Positions 1 through 8,258 of a stretch of DNA of 19,649 nucleotides are shown one piece after another. The DNA is from Auxenochlorella pyrenoidosa (Eukaryota > Chlorophyta > Trebouxiophyceae > Chlorellales > Chlorellaceae), in assembly GCA_001430745.1 (NCBI GenBank), contig KQ481997.1, forward strand, positions 290,504 to 310,152, read 5' to 3'. The translations under genes and the position numbers were made by a program. Below the pieces are notes generated by a model. The model did no database searches, was not told where the DNA came from, and saw only the letters and a list, made by a program, of their open reading frames with translations. Position 1 is the first letter of the stretch, and the number at the start of each line of letters is the position of its first letter.

Positions 1-1213
1 GGGGGTGCGCACTGCGCACTGCTTGTTGTGACCTGCCCTCCGGGCATGGAGCTCTGCTCTGTAAGGCGCAAGGCTCCTGATGCGTTGCCTTCCCCTTCCT
101 GTGGGCAGGGCATCATAACATACCTCGAGGGCAAGCTGGCGCTGCTGCAAAACCGCGGCAAGCCGCCCAGCCTAGATGCCGGCGCCGTAGCTTCTGCCGG
201 CGTCGAGTGCATGAACATGACTGCGGCGGGAGCGGCAGCCACGGCAGGGGGTGATGAGGCAGGCATGGTGTCTGACAGCAGCAGCCGTGGCAGCCTCACT
301 GTGGGAGACTGGGCGGCAGCGGCAGCAGAGCTGGAGGCACAGGGACCGCCTGCCACCGAAGCAGCTGCGGCAGCGGGAGCGGGAGGCGGCGGGGGCAGCA
401 CCTTGCACAGCGTGCGCACCAGCGACGGCGATGGCAGCAGCGAAGGCAGTGAGGATGGGGAGGTCCCAGGGCAGGACCTGGTAGCGACGGCCCCCGCTGC
501 GCCGCACTTGAGCGGCAAGGCGCGCGCCAGCACCGCGGGTGTGCAGGTGGCAGCTTGGGCTGTCCATAGACATGAGCACTCAGCAGTAGCAACGGCCCCC
601 GCAGCAGCAGCAGTAGAAGCAGGAAGAGAAGTCACAGAAGATGCTGTGGCGGGTGGCATAGGCGCTGGCGGCGCCTTTGCCACGCCTGTGACGGCAGCAC
701 CAGCAGCGGTGGTGGCAGCGGCAGCATCCGCACCGCTCGTGGATGAGGTTACGCCGCTGCGCAGGCCACTTGGCCAGGGAGCAGACGCCAGGTGTGTGTG
801 TGTGGGGGGGGGGCCCGGGCGCCGCCGCGCACTGTCAGTGCGGGGGTTGTGCGGCGTCGCACTGCCCTGTGCTACCCTGCGCAAGTGACGGCGCCTGTTG
901 CGCCTGCTTGTCCCCTTGACTTAGCGCTGCTCCTCACTCCTCAACCCGCCTCCCACGCAGCCTGGAGCCGGCCGGCACAGCCCTGCGCTCCTCCCTGCGC
1001 ATGCGCAGCGGCGGGGTGAGCTACGCGGAGCCAAGCCTGCGCTCCAAGCTGCGGCAAGGGGACCCTCACACCTTCGGCCTGGCAGAGGCGGCGGCAGCAC
1101 GGGCAGGCGGCGCCAGCAGCAGCCAGTCGCGCGCCCGCACCAAGCCGCGCCACCTGTTTGCTGCCGGAGGCAAGGCGGGCGGCGGGCCGGCGCTGCAGCC
1201 GGTGTCAGACTGA
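1..1213 (+). CDS. Probable shugoshin, C-terminal part (5' end outside window)
   Basis: Shugoshins protect centromeric cohesin by recruiting PP2A and bind chromatin through a short basic C-terminal motif. Two exons are visible: 109-791 (after an acceptor with a pyrimidine tract ending at 108) and 961-1213, joined across a GT-AG intron at 792-960 in phase 2, with TGA at 1211-1213. The second exon encodes GGVSYAEPSLRSKLRQGD followed by PHTFG. This resembles the conserved shugoshin C-box, including the K-L-R-x-G-D-P-x-T pattern of the vertebrate proteins. The first exon is a low-complexity Ala/Gly/Ser/Glu linker that starts with a short helix-like segment (ITYLEGKLALLQNR) and may be the end of the N-terminal coiled coil. 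After the motif comes a basic Ser/Arg/Lys tail. The coiled coil itself is off the edge, so the family call rests on the C-box alone. Another chromatin protein with a similar basic motif is the main alternative. Confidence 0.68.
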
Positions 1214-1554
1214 CAGCCGTGCCGCGATTTCGCTTGCTCCTCTGACGCCAATTTCATCTGCTTTCAGGCGCTCTGATTGATGCTGCCAAACTGCCATGAT
1301 TCGCGGCCACATGATTGCATGTGATGCACTGCCAGGCAGCAGAAGTGCAGCGCTTCAACAAGCACAGTGGGCGGATAAGGTAGAGCGAGGAAGAATTCAC
1401 GCAAAAGCAAAGCATGTGGGGGAGCATCCCACACGCACACAGAACTGAACAGCAGAGAGTCTCAGCAGCTAGATACTGGGGATGGTTGGGGAGGTCAGCA
1501 TCGCATCGTGGGTTCTGCAGCCAGCCGGCGGGCAAGCGCGCTCGTGGCCGGGCC
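1214..1554. other. Convergent intergenic region, shugoshin 3' end and protease 3' end
   Basis: These 341 bp hold the presumed 3' UTRs of two convergent genes. The sequence is lower in G+C than the flanking exons. I see no TGTAA-type algal polyadenylation signal on either strand, no hairpin and no ORF with family similarity. Confidence 0.6.
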
Positions 1555-4500
1555 TCACGCCTGCCCCGCCGCGCCGCCCAGCGGCCGCAGGCGCAGCGAC
1601 GGCTGGGCCTGTGCCTGCTGCACCGCCCGCTGCGGCAGCGCCCCCGGTGCCGCCTGCCGGGCGGGCACGGCGCCATCCGGGCGGTCCTCCGGAGTGTCTT
1701 CATAGGTGCCGCCCACGGCGCCGTCCCAAGAGGTCTCCACGCTGTCGTCGTCGCCGTCGTTGCTGCTGCCCACAGCAGGCCCAGCGTGCGCGCCGCGGCG
1801 GTGCTTGTAGTAGTGCGGGCGGCGGTGGCCCTCCGGAATGATGTCCTCCGCCTCCTCCTTGTCAAAGATGCCCCACATGGTGCCCACCTGCGGGCGGGGA
1901 GGGGGCAGGAGGGGGATGTGGGCAGGGAGGGGGCAGGGAGGGATCAGGGAGAGGGGCGGCAAGGGGCCCCGGTGCGAAGGCAAGGTTCTGCGCCGCTACA
2001 GCAGCAAAACGCCGGCACGCCGCTGAGCGCACAGGCTTTGGCAAGGCAGGTATGGTGCGCAGCTTGTGCACTAATAGAGAGGAAGGAAGGGAGGGCTGTG
2101 GTGGGCCGGCCCCTCGCGCACCTTCTTGCCGGAGCGGACGTCCTGCTCGTCCTGCCAGGTGGGGACTGCGTACCTGCAGTGGCATGGTGGTGGTGGTGGT
2201 GTGGTGTGTGTGGGGGTGGGTGGGGGGGTGGGGGGGGTGCGCAGTCGTGAGCAGGCAATACTGCTCTGTTGCAGCAGCAGGCTGCTCTGCGAGCCTGGGC
2301 TGCGGCGCAGCGCTGTTCGAGGCCCAGCGGGGGGCGCTGGTGCGGCCCCAGGCGTGCAGGGTCTGTGTCGCAAGTTCCGTTGTGGTTGGACAGACTTTGG
2401 CCCAAACGAGCAAGCAACAAGCAAGTGCGCGTGCACCCACCAGCAGTCGCCCTCCTCCATGCGCAGCGCGTTGACCCCCCGCTCAATCTTGAAGAAGCCC
2501 AGCTCGCCCTGCGCGCCGCGTGGTCGAAAAGATAAGAGAGGAATGCGTCGAGAAGAAGAGAAACAGAAGAAAGAATGTGGGGTTGAGCCCAAGGACATGG
2601 AGGGTACACGGTGAAGCACCGCTGGGACGGGGGTGCGCAGACATGTGTGCAGGAGCGCCCGGCAGGCCGGCCTTGGGCAGACTAAACACACCACTTCCTG
2701 GGGACAGAACCTGCCCTGCCAGCTCACCCAGAACACGCCCCAGGAGTTGCGAACGATCCTGCAGCAAAGGCGCATGTGAATGCAGGTGGGGCGACTGCAA
2801 GCTGTGGGGCGGGAGCTGCGTGCGCTTCGCGCCGCACCGCGCGCGCCCCTGTGCCCCCGGCAGCACAGCTCGTGCAACAGACACAGCAGCAAAGAGCAGA
2901 AAGACAGGCGGAGAGGCATGCCCAGGGGCTCAGGCGTGTGGCAGCGACGCGTGCCGACTCGCAGCGCTGCCCGCCCACCCCAGCCCGCGGCAGCCCTGCA
3001 GTGCTCTTCCCCAGACGCACCCACACGCGCACCTGGCGGCTGCCAAAACACACGTCACCACAGCTCTCACCAGTACTTGAGGCCGTCCGCCGTCTCGCCC
3101 CAGCCCACAATCTCTACATCGTGGTCCACATCCGTGGCGTTGGGGTTGTTGCGGGCCACGCCGTTGTGGTAGCCTGCGGGGAGGGCCCAGTGCGGTTGAC
3201 TGAGTTGACCGAGTTGACCGAAGGTTCTACAAGCCCACTGCAGGGAGGCTGTCGGGCTGGAGGTTGCTGGTGGCAGGCGGGCACGGGGCAAGCACTAGTC
3301 AGCCATTTCATCTCTAGTTGACCCTGCCCGTGGCTGCCAGGCAAACCTCTGCTGAGCGACACAGCAGCACTGAGCACACAGCGCCGCAGGGCTAGACAGG
3401 GGCCGTGCGAGATGGCCGGCACGAGGCGCTGTGTGCTCCAAGCCGCCGCGCAGTCGCCCGCAGCGGTCGACACCCCCATGCGCGGCGCGCCCGCCAGCAC
3501 CCGCCACGGTCAAAACCAGCACCCACCAGAGTCGAACCCCGCACCCGCCACCCGGTCAAACCCCAGCACCCACCGTAGTCAAACCCCTCGTGCGTGGCCA
3601 TGGAGCAGGTGATGGGGCCGCGGTGGAAGATCTCGTTCATCATGCCCAGCTCCCCTGGCTCCTCCACCTTGCCATAGGCCGACAGGTAGTAGCGGACGGG
3701 GGTGCGCACCGCCCAGCACGTGTCCTTGCCCTGCAGGGGGGAGGGGAGGGGGAGGGGAGGCAGGCAAGCGCCTTGCTCGGCGCGGCAGGCAGGTGCGTGG
3801 CTGCCGAGCGTGGCCGGGAGTGCGTACTTGTGTGCCTGCGGGCAGCAGCGCCCATGCCTACGCCGCGTGTGCAGCCGGTCCAGGGCAGCAGACCTCCAGG
3901 TGCCTTCCCTCCGCCCCCCTCCCCCCACCCCACCCCACCCACCCCACCCACCACCACCACCCACACCCATACAACACCACCGCCACCACCACCACCCACA
4001 CGCTGCAACCACCCACCTTGAGCGGCATGCAGTTGGTGCAGTAGCCCTCGGCGGGGCAGCGCTTGGCGCCCTTGCCATACTTGGTGTGGTCGGTAGCAGA
4101 GTAGGGCTGCGGGGGGCGCGTGGTGGTGGGGTGGGGTGGGGTGGGGGTGGGGGGGAGGGGAGATGCTTTGAAGGGCTGCCGGGTGGATGTGCAAGGACGG
4201 AGGGGAGGTGCTGTGAAGGCTACAAAGGCGAAGGCCGACACTGAGAGCGGCGGCAAGGAGGGCGGTTGGAGCTGGGGCTGGGGTGGAGGAGGCAGAGGAG
4301 GCAGCGGCGCGCCAGCTTGGCGGCTGCAGCCTGTGGCGGCTGGGCAGGTTGGGCTGGCAGCTGCGCTGTGGTGGAAGGCCAGCGGGCCCAGCGGGGGCAC
4401 CCACCATGCACGACTCGTCAGGGAGGCCGTAGTGCCGCATGTACCTGACCACATCAATCACATCACCGCCGTCGCACCCCTGACCGTAGCTGCGCTAGCA

Positions 4501-5779
4501 AAGAGGGGGGGGTCGGGGGGGCAGTCACGCGTGCCGCGAGACAGCTTTGCCAATTAGCCTGCGCAGCCTGGGGCAGAGGCTTCGCCGCCGCTAGCTGCCC
4601 GGCTCACTTGACAGCACCCTGGCGCACCCTCGACCCCTGCCGCCGCCTGGGAGCTCAATGGTCGACAAAAGAGGCAGGGAGGTGGTTCCTCGGAGCGTCC
4701 TCCTGGCCACACATACCCCTTTTTGGGCTCCCGACCCCGACCCCCAATTCCCAGCCCCACCCCGACCCTCACAGCCCAGCACGCTCGTCTGAGTCGCACG
4801 TTTCGTTGCGGTTAGACAAGACTTTGAGCCCAAACAGCCCAGCACCCACCCACCCACCCATGGAAGGCGCCGCAGTTGAGCACCACCTGGCGCGCCAGCA
4901 TGACGTCCGGCCCGATGCCGCCCTTGACAATCTTGAGCCGGTCCTGCAGTGCTGGTGGTGACAAGAGAAGAGGTGGCAGCACAGCGCTCGGGGCCCCCAA
5001 GAAGGAAGATGCACGCAACGGGACAGCGCAGGGGCAGGGGGCCGCCGAGATGCTGCGCGCAGCCAGCAGCCCCGGCCTGGCGACAGCGCATGCGCCGCAG
5101 GGGCGCAGCTGATCTCTGGGTGTGCACGGCATGCCGGGAGGGGGGGGGCGGGGGGCGCGGTGAGCACCCGCCTGGATCATGGAGGTGGTGCCGTGCAGCC
5201 AGCAGCTGCCGCAGTACTGGGGGATGTGCTGGTTCCAGGAGGGGACCTACTGGAGAGGAGGTGCGGGCATGGGGGGTGGGACAAATGAGGGATGTGCTGG
5301 TTCCATGTTCCATGAGGGAACCTGGCAGGGGGGCGTGGGAGGTGGTCCCAGGAGGTTTTAGCTGCGGTGCGGCTGTCCGTTGACGGAGGAGCGGACAGCA
5401 CTGCGGCCGCTGTCTCGCCGTGTGCCAGCGTCCCTTGGGGCGGGCTGTGCCACAGGTCGCCATGGCAGCGGGCACGAGATCCACCGCGAAGATGCAATCG
5501 GCCCTGGGGCTGTGCAGGGAGGGTCAACACCCACCTAGGCGGTCAACATAACACCGAGGCAGCAGCACCCACCAGCATGGAGCGGCCATCCACGTTGTTC
5601 CAGTCCCACTCCTTGGGCAGCTCCTCCAGGGTCTTCTGGGGGGCGGGCTGGTGGTTGAAAAACATCTCCTCTGGTGGGACCGGCTGGGTGCGCTGCCGAC
5701 GGCGGCACCCGGCAGCAGCAGGGGACACCGCCGCCGCTGCCATCAGGGCCAGCGCCAGGGCGACTCCGGCGATGCGCAT
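1555..5779 (-). CDS. Cathepsin X/Z-like cysteine protease (peptidase family C1), secreted or vacuolar
   Basis: Exons in transcription order: 5779-5573, 5246-5172, 4943-4858, 4489-4405, 4106-4017, 3730-3574, 3173-3071, 2758-2728, 2508-2441, 2173-2122, 1887-1555. Phases agree throughout and give 428 aa. Residues 1-23 form a signal peptide. A short prosegment with one early Cys (C25) precedes LPKEWDWNNVDG, where the mature enzyme should start. The catalytic set is Gln75, Cys84 (QYCGSCW), His251 (DHDVEIVGWG) and Asn272 (RNSWG). The NQHIPQYC segment carries the HIP mini-loop typical of cathepsin X, a monocarboxypeptidase; C25 may be the prosegment Cys that in human procathepsin X bonds to the active-site Cys. 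After the last family motif (GDCWYAVPTW) there is a tail of about 110 aa, acidic then Ala/Gln-rich, not found in animal cathepsin Z. Intron 2 has a GC donor. Exon 8 is only 31 nt. Confidence 0.9.
2366..2416 (-). repeat. Short interspersed repeat, copy B (protease intron 9)
   Basis: On the minus strand this starts GTTTGGGCCAAAGTCTGTC and ends TGCGACACAGAC. It is the partner of the element at 4789-4840, with two single-base gaps. Confidence 0.75.
3495..3592 (-). repeat. Minisatellite derived from the 3' end of protease exon 6
   Basis: The exon end GGGGTTTGACTACG|GTGGGTGCTGG is followed in the intron by three degenerate copies of the same 21-24 bp unit (GGGGTTTGACC, GGGGTTCGACT, GGTTTTGACC), two of them retaining a GGGTGCTGG-like tail. 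Confidence 0.85.
3905..4000. repeat. CCACC/CACA low-complexity tract in protease intron 5
   Basis: The + strand is almost pure C and A with scattered T. The transcribed sense is therefore G/T-rich and begins just after the intron's GTGGGT donor. It has no coding content. Confidence 0.85.
4789..4840 (-). repeat. Short interspersed repeat, copy A (protease intron 3)
   Basis: On the minus strand this starts GTTTGGGCTCAAAGTCTTG and ends TGCGACTCAGAC. It matches 2366-2416 at about 41 of 49 aligned columns and, like it, lies downstream of a GTGGGT donor. Confidence 0.75.
5215..5335 (-). repeat. Ghost acceptor copy of protease exon 2 start
   Basis: The real exon starts at 5246 (GTCCCCTCCTGGAAC). 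A copy starts at 5321 after CTGCCAG (GTTCCCTCATGGAAC) with a 6-bp internal insertion, then shares CAGCACATCCC. The period is 75 bp. Confidence 0.88.
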
Positions 5780-6206
5780 GATGACCAGGCGGTTATGCTG
5801 TGCCAGGAGAGGGGGCAGGGCTGTGTGTCGGGTGTCGAACGGGTGGCCTCATGGTCCCTCCGGCAGGTGCGGGCAAGGCTGAGAGAATTTGCGAGCCGGG
5901 GTGCTGGCTTTGCATGCGGAATTTAATTCAAGCCATGCACGGCCAACCTGCGAGCCCCAGGAAACAGAGGGCGCTGGCGGGCAAGGGGGAGAGCGGCCGC
6001 TGGCAGCTTACAGGCTGTTGGAAGACATCAGGAGCCCCCAGGAAATACTTGCTGCAAGCGATCGCTTCGGGAATGAAGGAGGCCCGAATTGCACGAGGCC
6101 GCATGCAACGCACCCCACTGGAGCCTATTCGACACCTGAATCAGGGCCCAATTGCACCGATCGCGATCTCAAGGTTCTGTAGGGACCAGCAGACAACCCA
6201 CAAACC
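5780..6206. promoter_or_regulatory. Divergent promoter region between the protease and MSRB genes
   Basis: These 427 bp separate two start codons that face away from each other, so both promoters and 5' UTRs must lie here. Visible elements are a perfect 10-bp palindrome GATCGCGATC near 6160, two copies of AATTGCAC (near 6088 and 6149) and an inverted repeat GAATT-T-AATTC near 5920. No clear TATA box is seen. The MSRB start has a strong context (ACCATGG). Any regulatory role for the palindrome or repeats is inference. Confidence 0.55.
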
Positions 6207-7807
6207 ATGGTTGTTGCAACCTCCGTCTGCAGCAGCGGTGTCCAGCCCCGCCGCTCCAGCGTCGCGATTAGAAGCCGTCGCAATGTTCCAGTAGCAGCGC
6301 AGCGCAGCGTTCCAGTGGCCCAGGCTGGCGCTGGCAGCGGCGCCGAGGAGCGCGCCAGCCGACGAGCGGCGCTGGCAGCGCTGGTTGCCGGCGTTGCCGC
6401 CATTCCGCAGCGGGCTGGGGCGGACGAGAAGGCCCCCAGGCAGGGCGAGGTGCGCTCAGAAGCCAGCCAGCTGACACCGGTGGCTGCAAGCGTCCCCCTC
6501 TCTTGCACCTCTGCACCGCTCAGGACCACAGCATGTCGCAAGCTCCTGAGCTTTCCTAAGCTCTTAAGCCGCCTGCAGGGCTTGAGGCACAACCCGCTGG
6601 TGTCGCACTCGGATGTTGCCGTCACTGCTCTGTGGTGTGTACCGAGCCGCCTGCCCTCTGCCCATCGCCCCGCAGGTCCAGCACAGCGATGCTGAGTGGC
6701 GGCAGCTGCTGCCGCCCGACGCGTACGCTGTGCTGCGCCAGGCGCGCACCGAGAAGCGGTATAGCAGCTCTTTGGTCAATGTGAGCGCCTTGAAGTGCGT
6801 GGATAGTGCAAGGGACTGGAGATGGGCGGCCAGACGGGGCCAAAGGACAGTCGCCCCCAAACAATCGGTTTGCAGGTCGGTCGAGCAGGCTCGAGCCCAC
6901 TCCCGGGCTGTCCCACAGTCGTACTGCCTCTGCCTGCGCCGCCCTGCAGGAGAAGCGCAGTGGCACCTTTGTGTGCGGCGGCTGCTTCACGCCGCTGTTT
7001 GCCTCGGAGGCCAAGTATGAGAGCGGTGAGGCGCGGCACGCCGAGCAGGCCCGCCACCGCATGATCTCACACGTGTGTTGAAGGAAGCAGCGGGCCGCTC
7101 GGCGCGCGCGCGAGCAGCCGTATTAGGGGTTCGAGCCTGCGCCGCTCCTTGCTAGTGTGCTTGTTTCTGCCACTCAGGCGCAGCGGCCGCTGCCGCCCCA
7201 CAGCGCAGCCCTCACCCATTCGCCCCAGCATTGGAGCCCCCTTGCCTCCCCGCTGCCTGCGCCCGCAGGCACCGGCTGGCCCAGCTGCTTTGACGCGCTG
7301 CCCAACCCCAGCTGCCCTAAACCTTAAACCCTGATACCCAAATAATCTTTAAAAACCCTGTCCTGCCGCAGGCACTGGCTGGCCCAGCTTCTTTGATGCG
7401 CTGCCCAATTCCGTGGCCCTGGAGCCCGACTACAGCATCCCCTTCATGCCGCGAGTGGAGGTGGGGCCTGCCGCAGGGGCAGGAAGAATGTAGCAACACC
7501 CCCAGAGAGCAACAGCCGGCTCGCTGCTTGGGACTCAGAGATGGGGCCCCCCAGTCCCAGGGACCTTGCGGCCCTGCCTGCCAAGCCGCGCCCGCCCGAC
7601 AGCCCCCATCCCGCATCATAGTCACCAAAGCATCCCCCCCCCCACCCCACCACACACACACACCACCCCACGGTCCCTCCGCCGCAGGTGCGCTGCGCCC
7701 GCTGCCTGGGCCACCTGGGTCACGTCTTTGACGACGGGCCCAGGCCCACTGGCCTGCGCTATTGCATGAACGGGGCTGCCCTGCTGTTCGAGCCCAGGGA
7801 GGCGTGA
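6207..7807 (+). CDS. Methionine-R-sulfoxide reductase B, plastid-targeted, possibly thylakoid-lumenal
   Basis: MsrB reduces the R-epimer of methionine sulfoxide in proteins. Exons 6207-6449, 6676-6780, 6950-7025, 7372-7460 and 7688-7807 join in consistent phases to give 210 aa. Zinc ligands are two CxxC pairs, C125/C128 (CGGC) and C174/C177 (CARC). The catalytic Cys is C197 in [11 protein letters not shown], after the diagnostic [16 protein letters not shown]. At the position where two-Cys MsrBs carry a resolving Cys (SGCGWP) this protein has Thr143 (SGTGWPSFF), so it is the one-Cys, plant MSRB1-like type. Residues 1-50 are Ser/Ala/Arg-rich like a stromal transit peptide. They are followed by a twin-arginine stretch ([11 protein letters not shown]52-R53), a hydrophobic core and an A-G-A site at 70-72, a layout typical of Tat-type lumenal precursors. 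Intron 3 (7026-7371) contains a degenerate copy of the start of exon 4. Confidence 0.93.
7262..7420 (+). repeat. Ghost acceptor copy of MSRB exon 4 start
   Basis: The real exon 4 starts at 7372. A copy at 7269, 103 bp upstream, follows CGCCCGCAG and matches about 34 of 38 bases, encoding [13 protein letters not shown] before a TAA at 7325-7327. Confidence 0.93.
7315..7334 (+). repeat. Telomere-like heptamers in MSRB intron 3
   Basis: CCCTAAA, CCTTAAA and CCCTGA follow each other in 7-bp register. CCCTAAA is the plant- and Chlorella-type telomere unit. The tract sits at the end of the ghost copy of exon 4. Confidence 0.6.
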
Positions 7808-8258
7808 GCAGTCCCGGTGCACCTGTCACGGAGCCAGGCGAGCCGCTGCCTGCCGCGCACAGGCATGCGCGCCACGGGCCCCCAAACCCACTGGCTGGAG
7901 GCTGCTCCGAGGCCGCCGGCGCCCCTCCTGCATTTTTTTTGAAACCAACCCTCTGCTTCCGGCACCCCTGAAACAACCAAAGATTTGATGCGCGCCCTGC
8001 TCCGCTCAGCGCCTATTATTTTGATGCTGTCGATCAACAGAGCTCTGCCACCTGCCTGCTGGCAGCATACTGCAATTTGCCACCTCCAGCTATAGATGTA
8101 GGCCCATTTTATACACGCTGCTGTCCGCTCTTGGACGCGCAGTATCACATGACGAGTGGATGATCTTTTAAAATGATGAGTGCAGTGCGTCGGCTGGTCA
8201 CAGGCGGTCAACAGTGCGGGGGCCGCGGTCAAACGCGGCTGCGCGCTCGTCTGCCGCG
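7808..8258. other. Convergent intergenic region, MSRB and SET/MYND 3' ends
   Basis: These 451 bp must hold both 3' UTRs. The part from about 7970 to 8190 is richer in A+T than the rest of the window. I found no TGTAA signal on either strand, no strong hairpin and no ORF resembling a known family. Confidence 0.6.

Noticed and set aside
28..108. Start of the first gene placed at the GTG at 28
   Set aside because: The segment 1-108 ends in a pyrimidine tract and CAG and is best read as intron; a GTG start is not expected in a nuclear gene.
3195..3225. Nine-base TTGACCGAG repeat in protease intron 6
   Set aside because: Three short units without relation to an exon edge; ordinary slippage repeat.
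4591..5484. 297-codon open frame on the minus strand across protease exons 2-3
   Set aside because: It reads the wrong frame of recognised protease exons and spans their introns; a shadow of a GC-rich gene.
6530..6560. Small inverted repeats (AAGCTC/GAGCTT) in MSRB intron 1
   Set aside because: Stems of six bases with tiny loops are expected by chance and have no further context.
7100..7150. tRNA-like GGGGTTCGAGCC stretch
   Set aside because: It resembles a T-arm loop, but the stem does not pair and no matching D, anticodon or acceptor arms are found.
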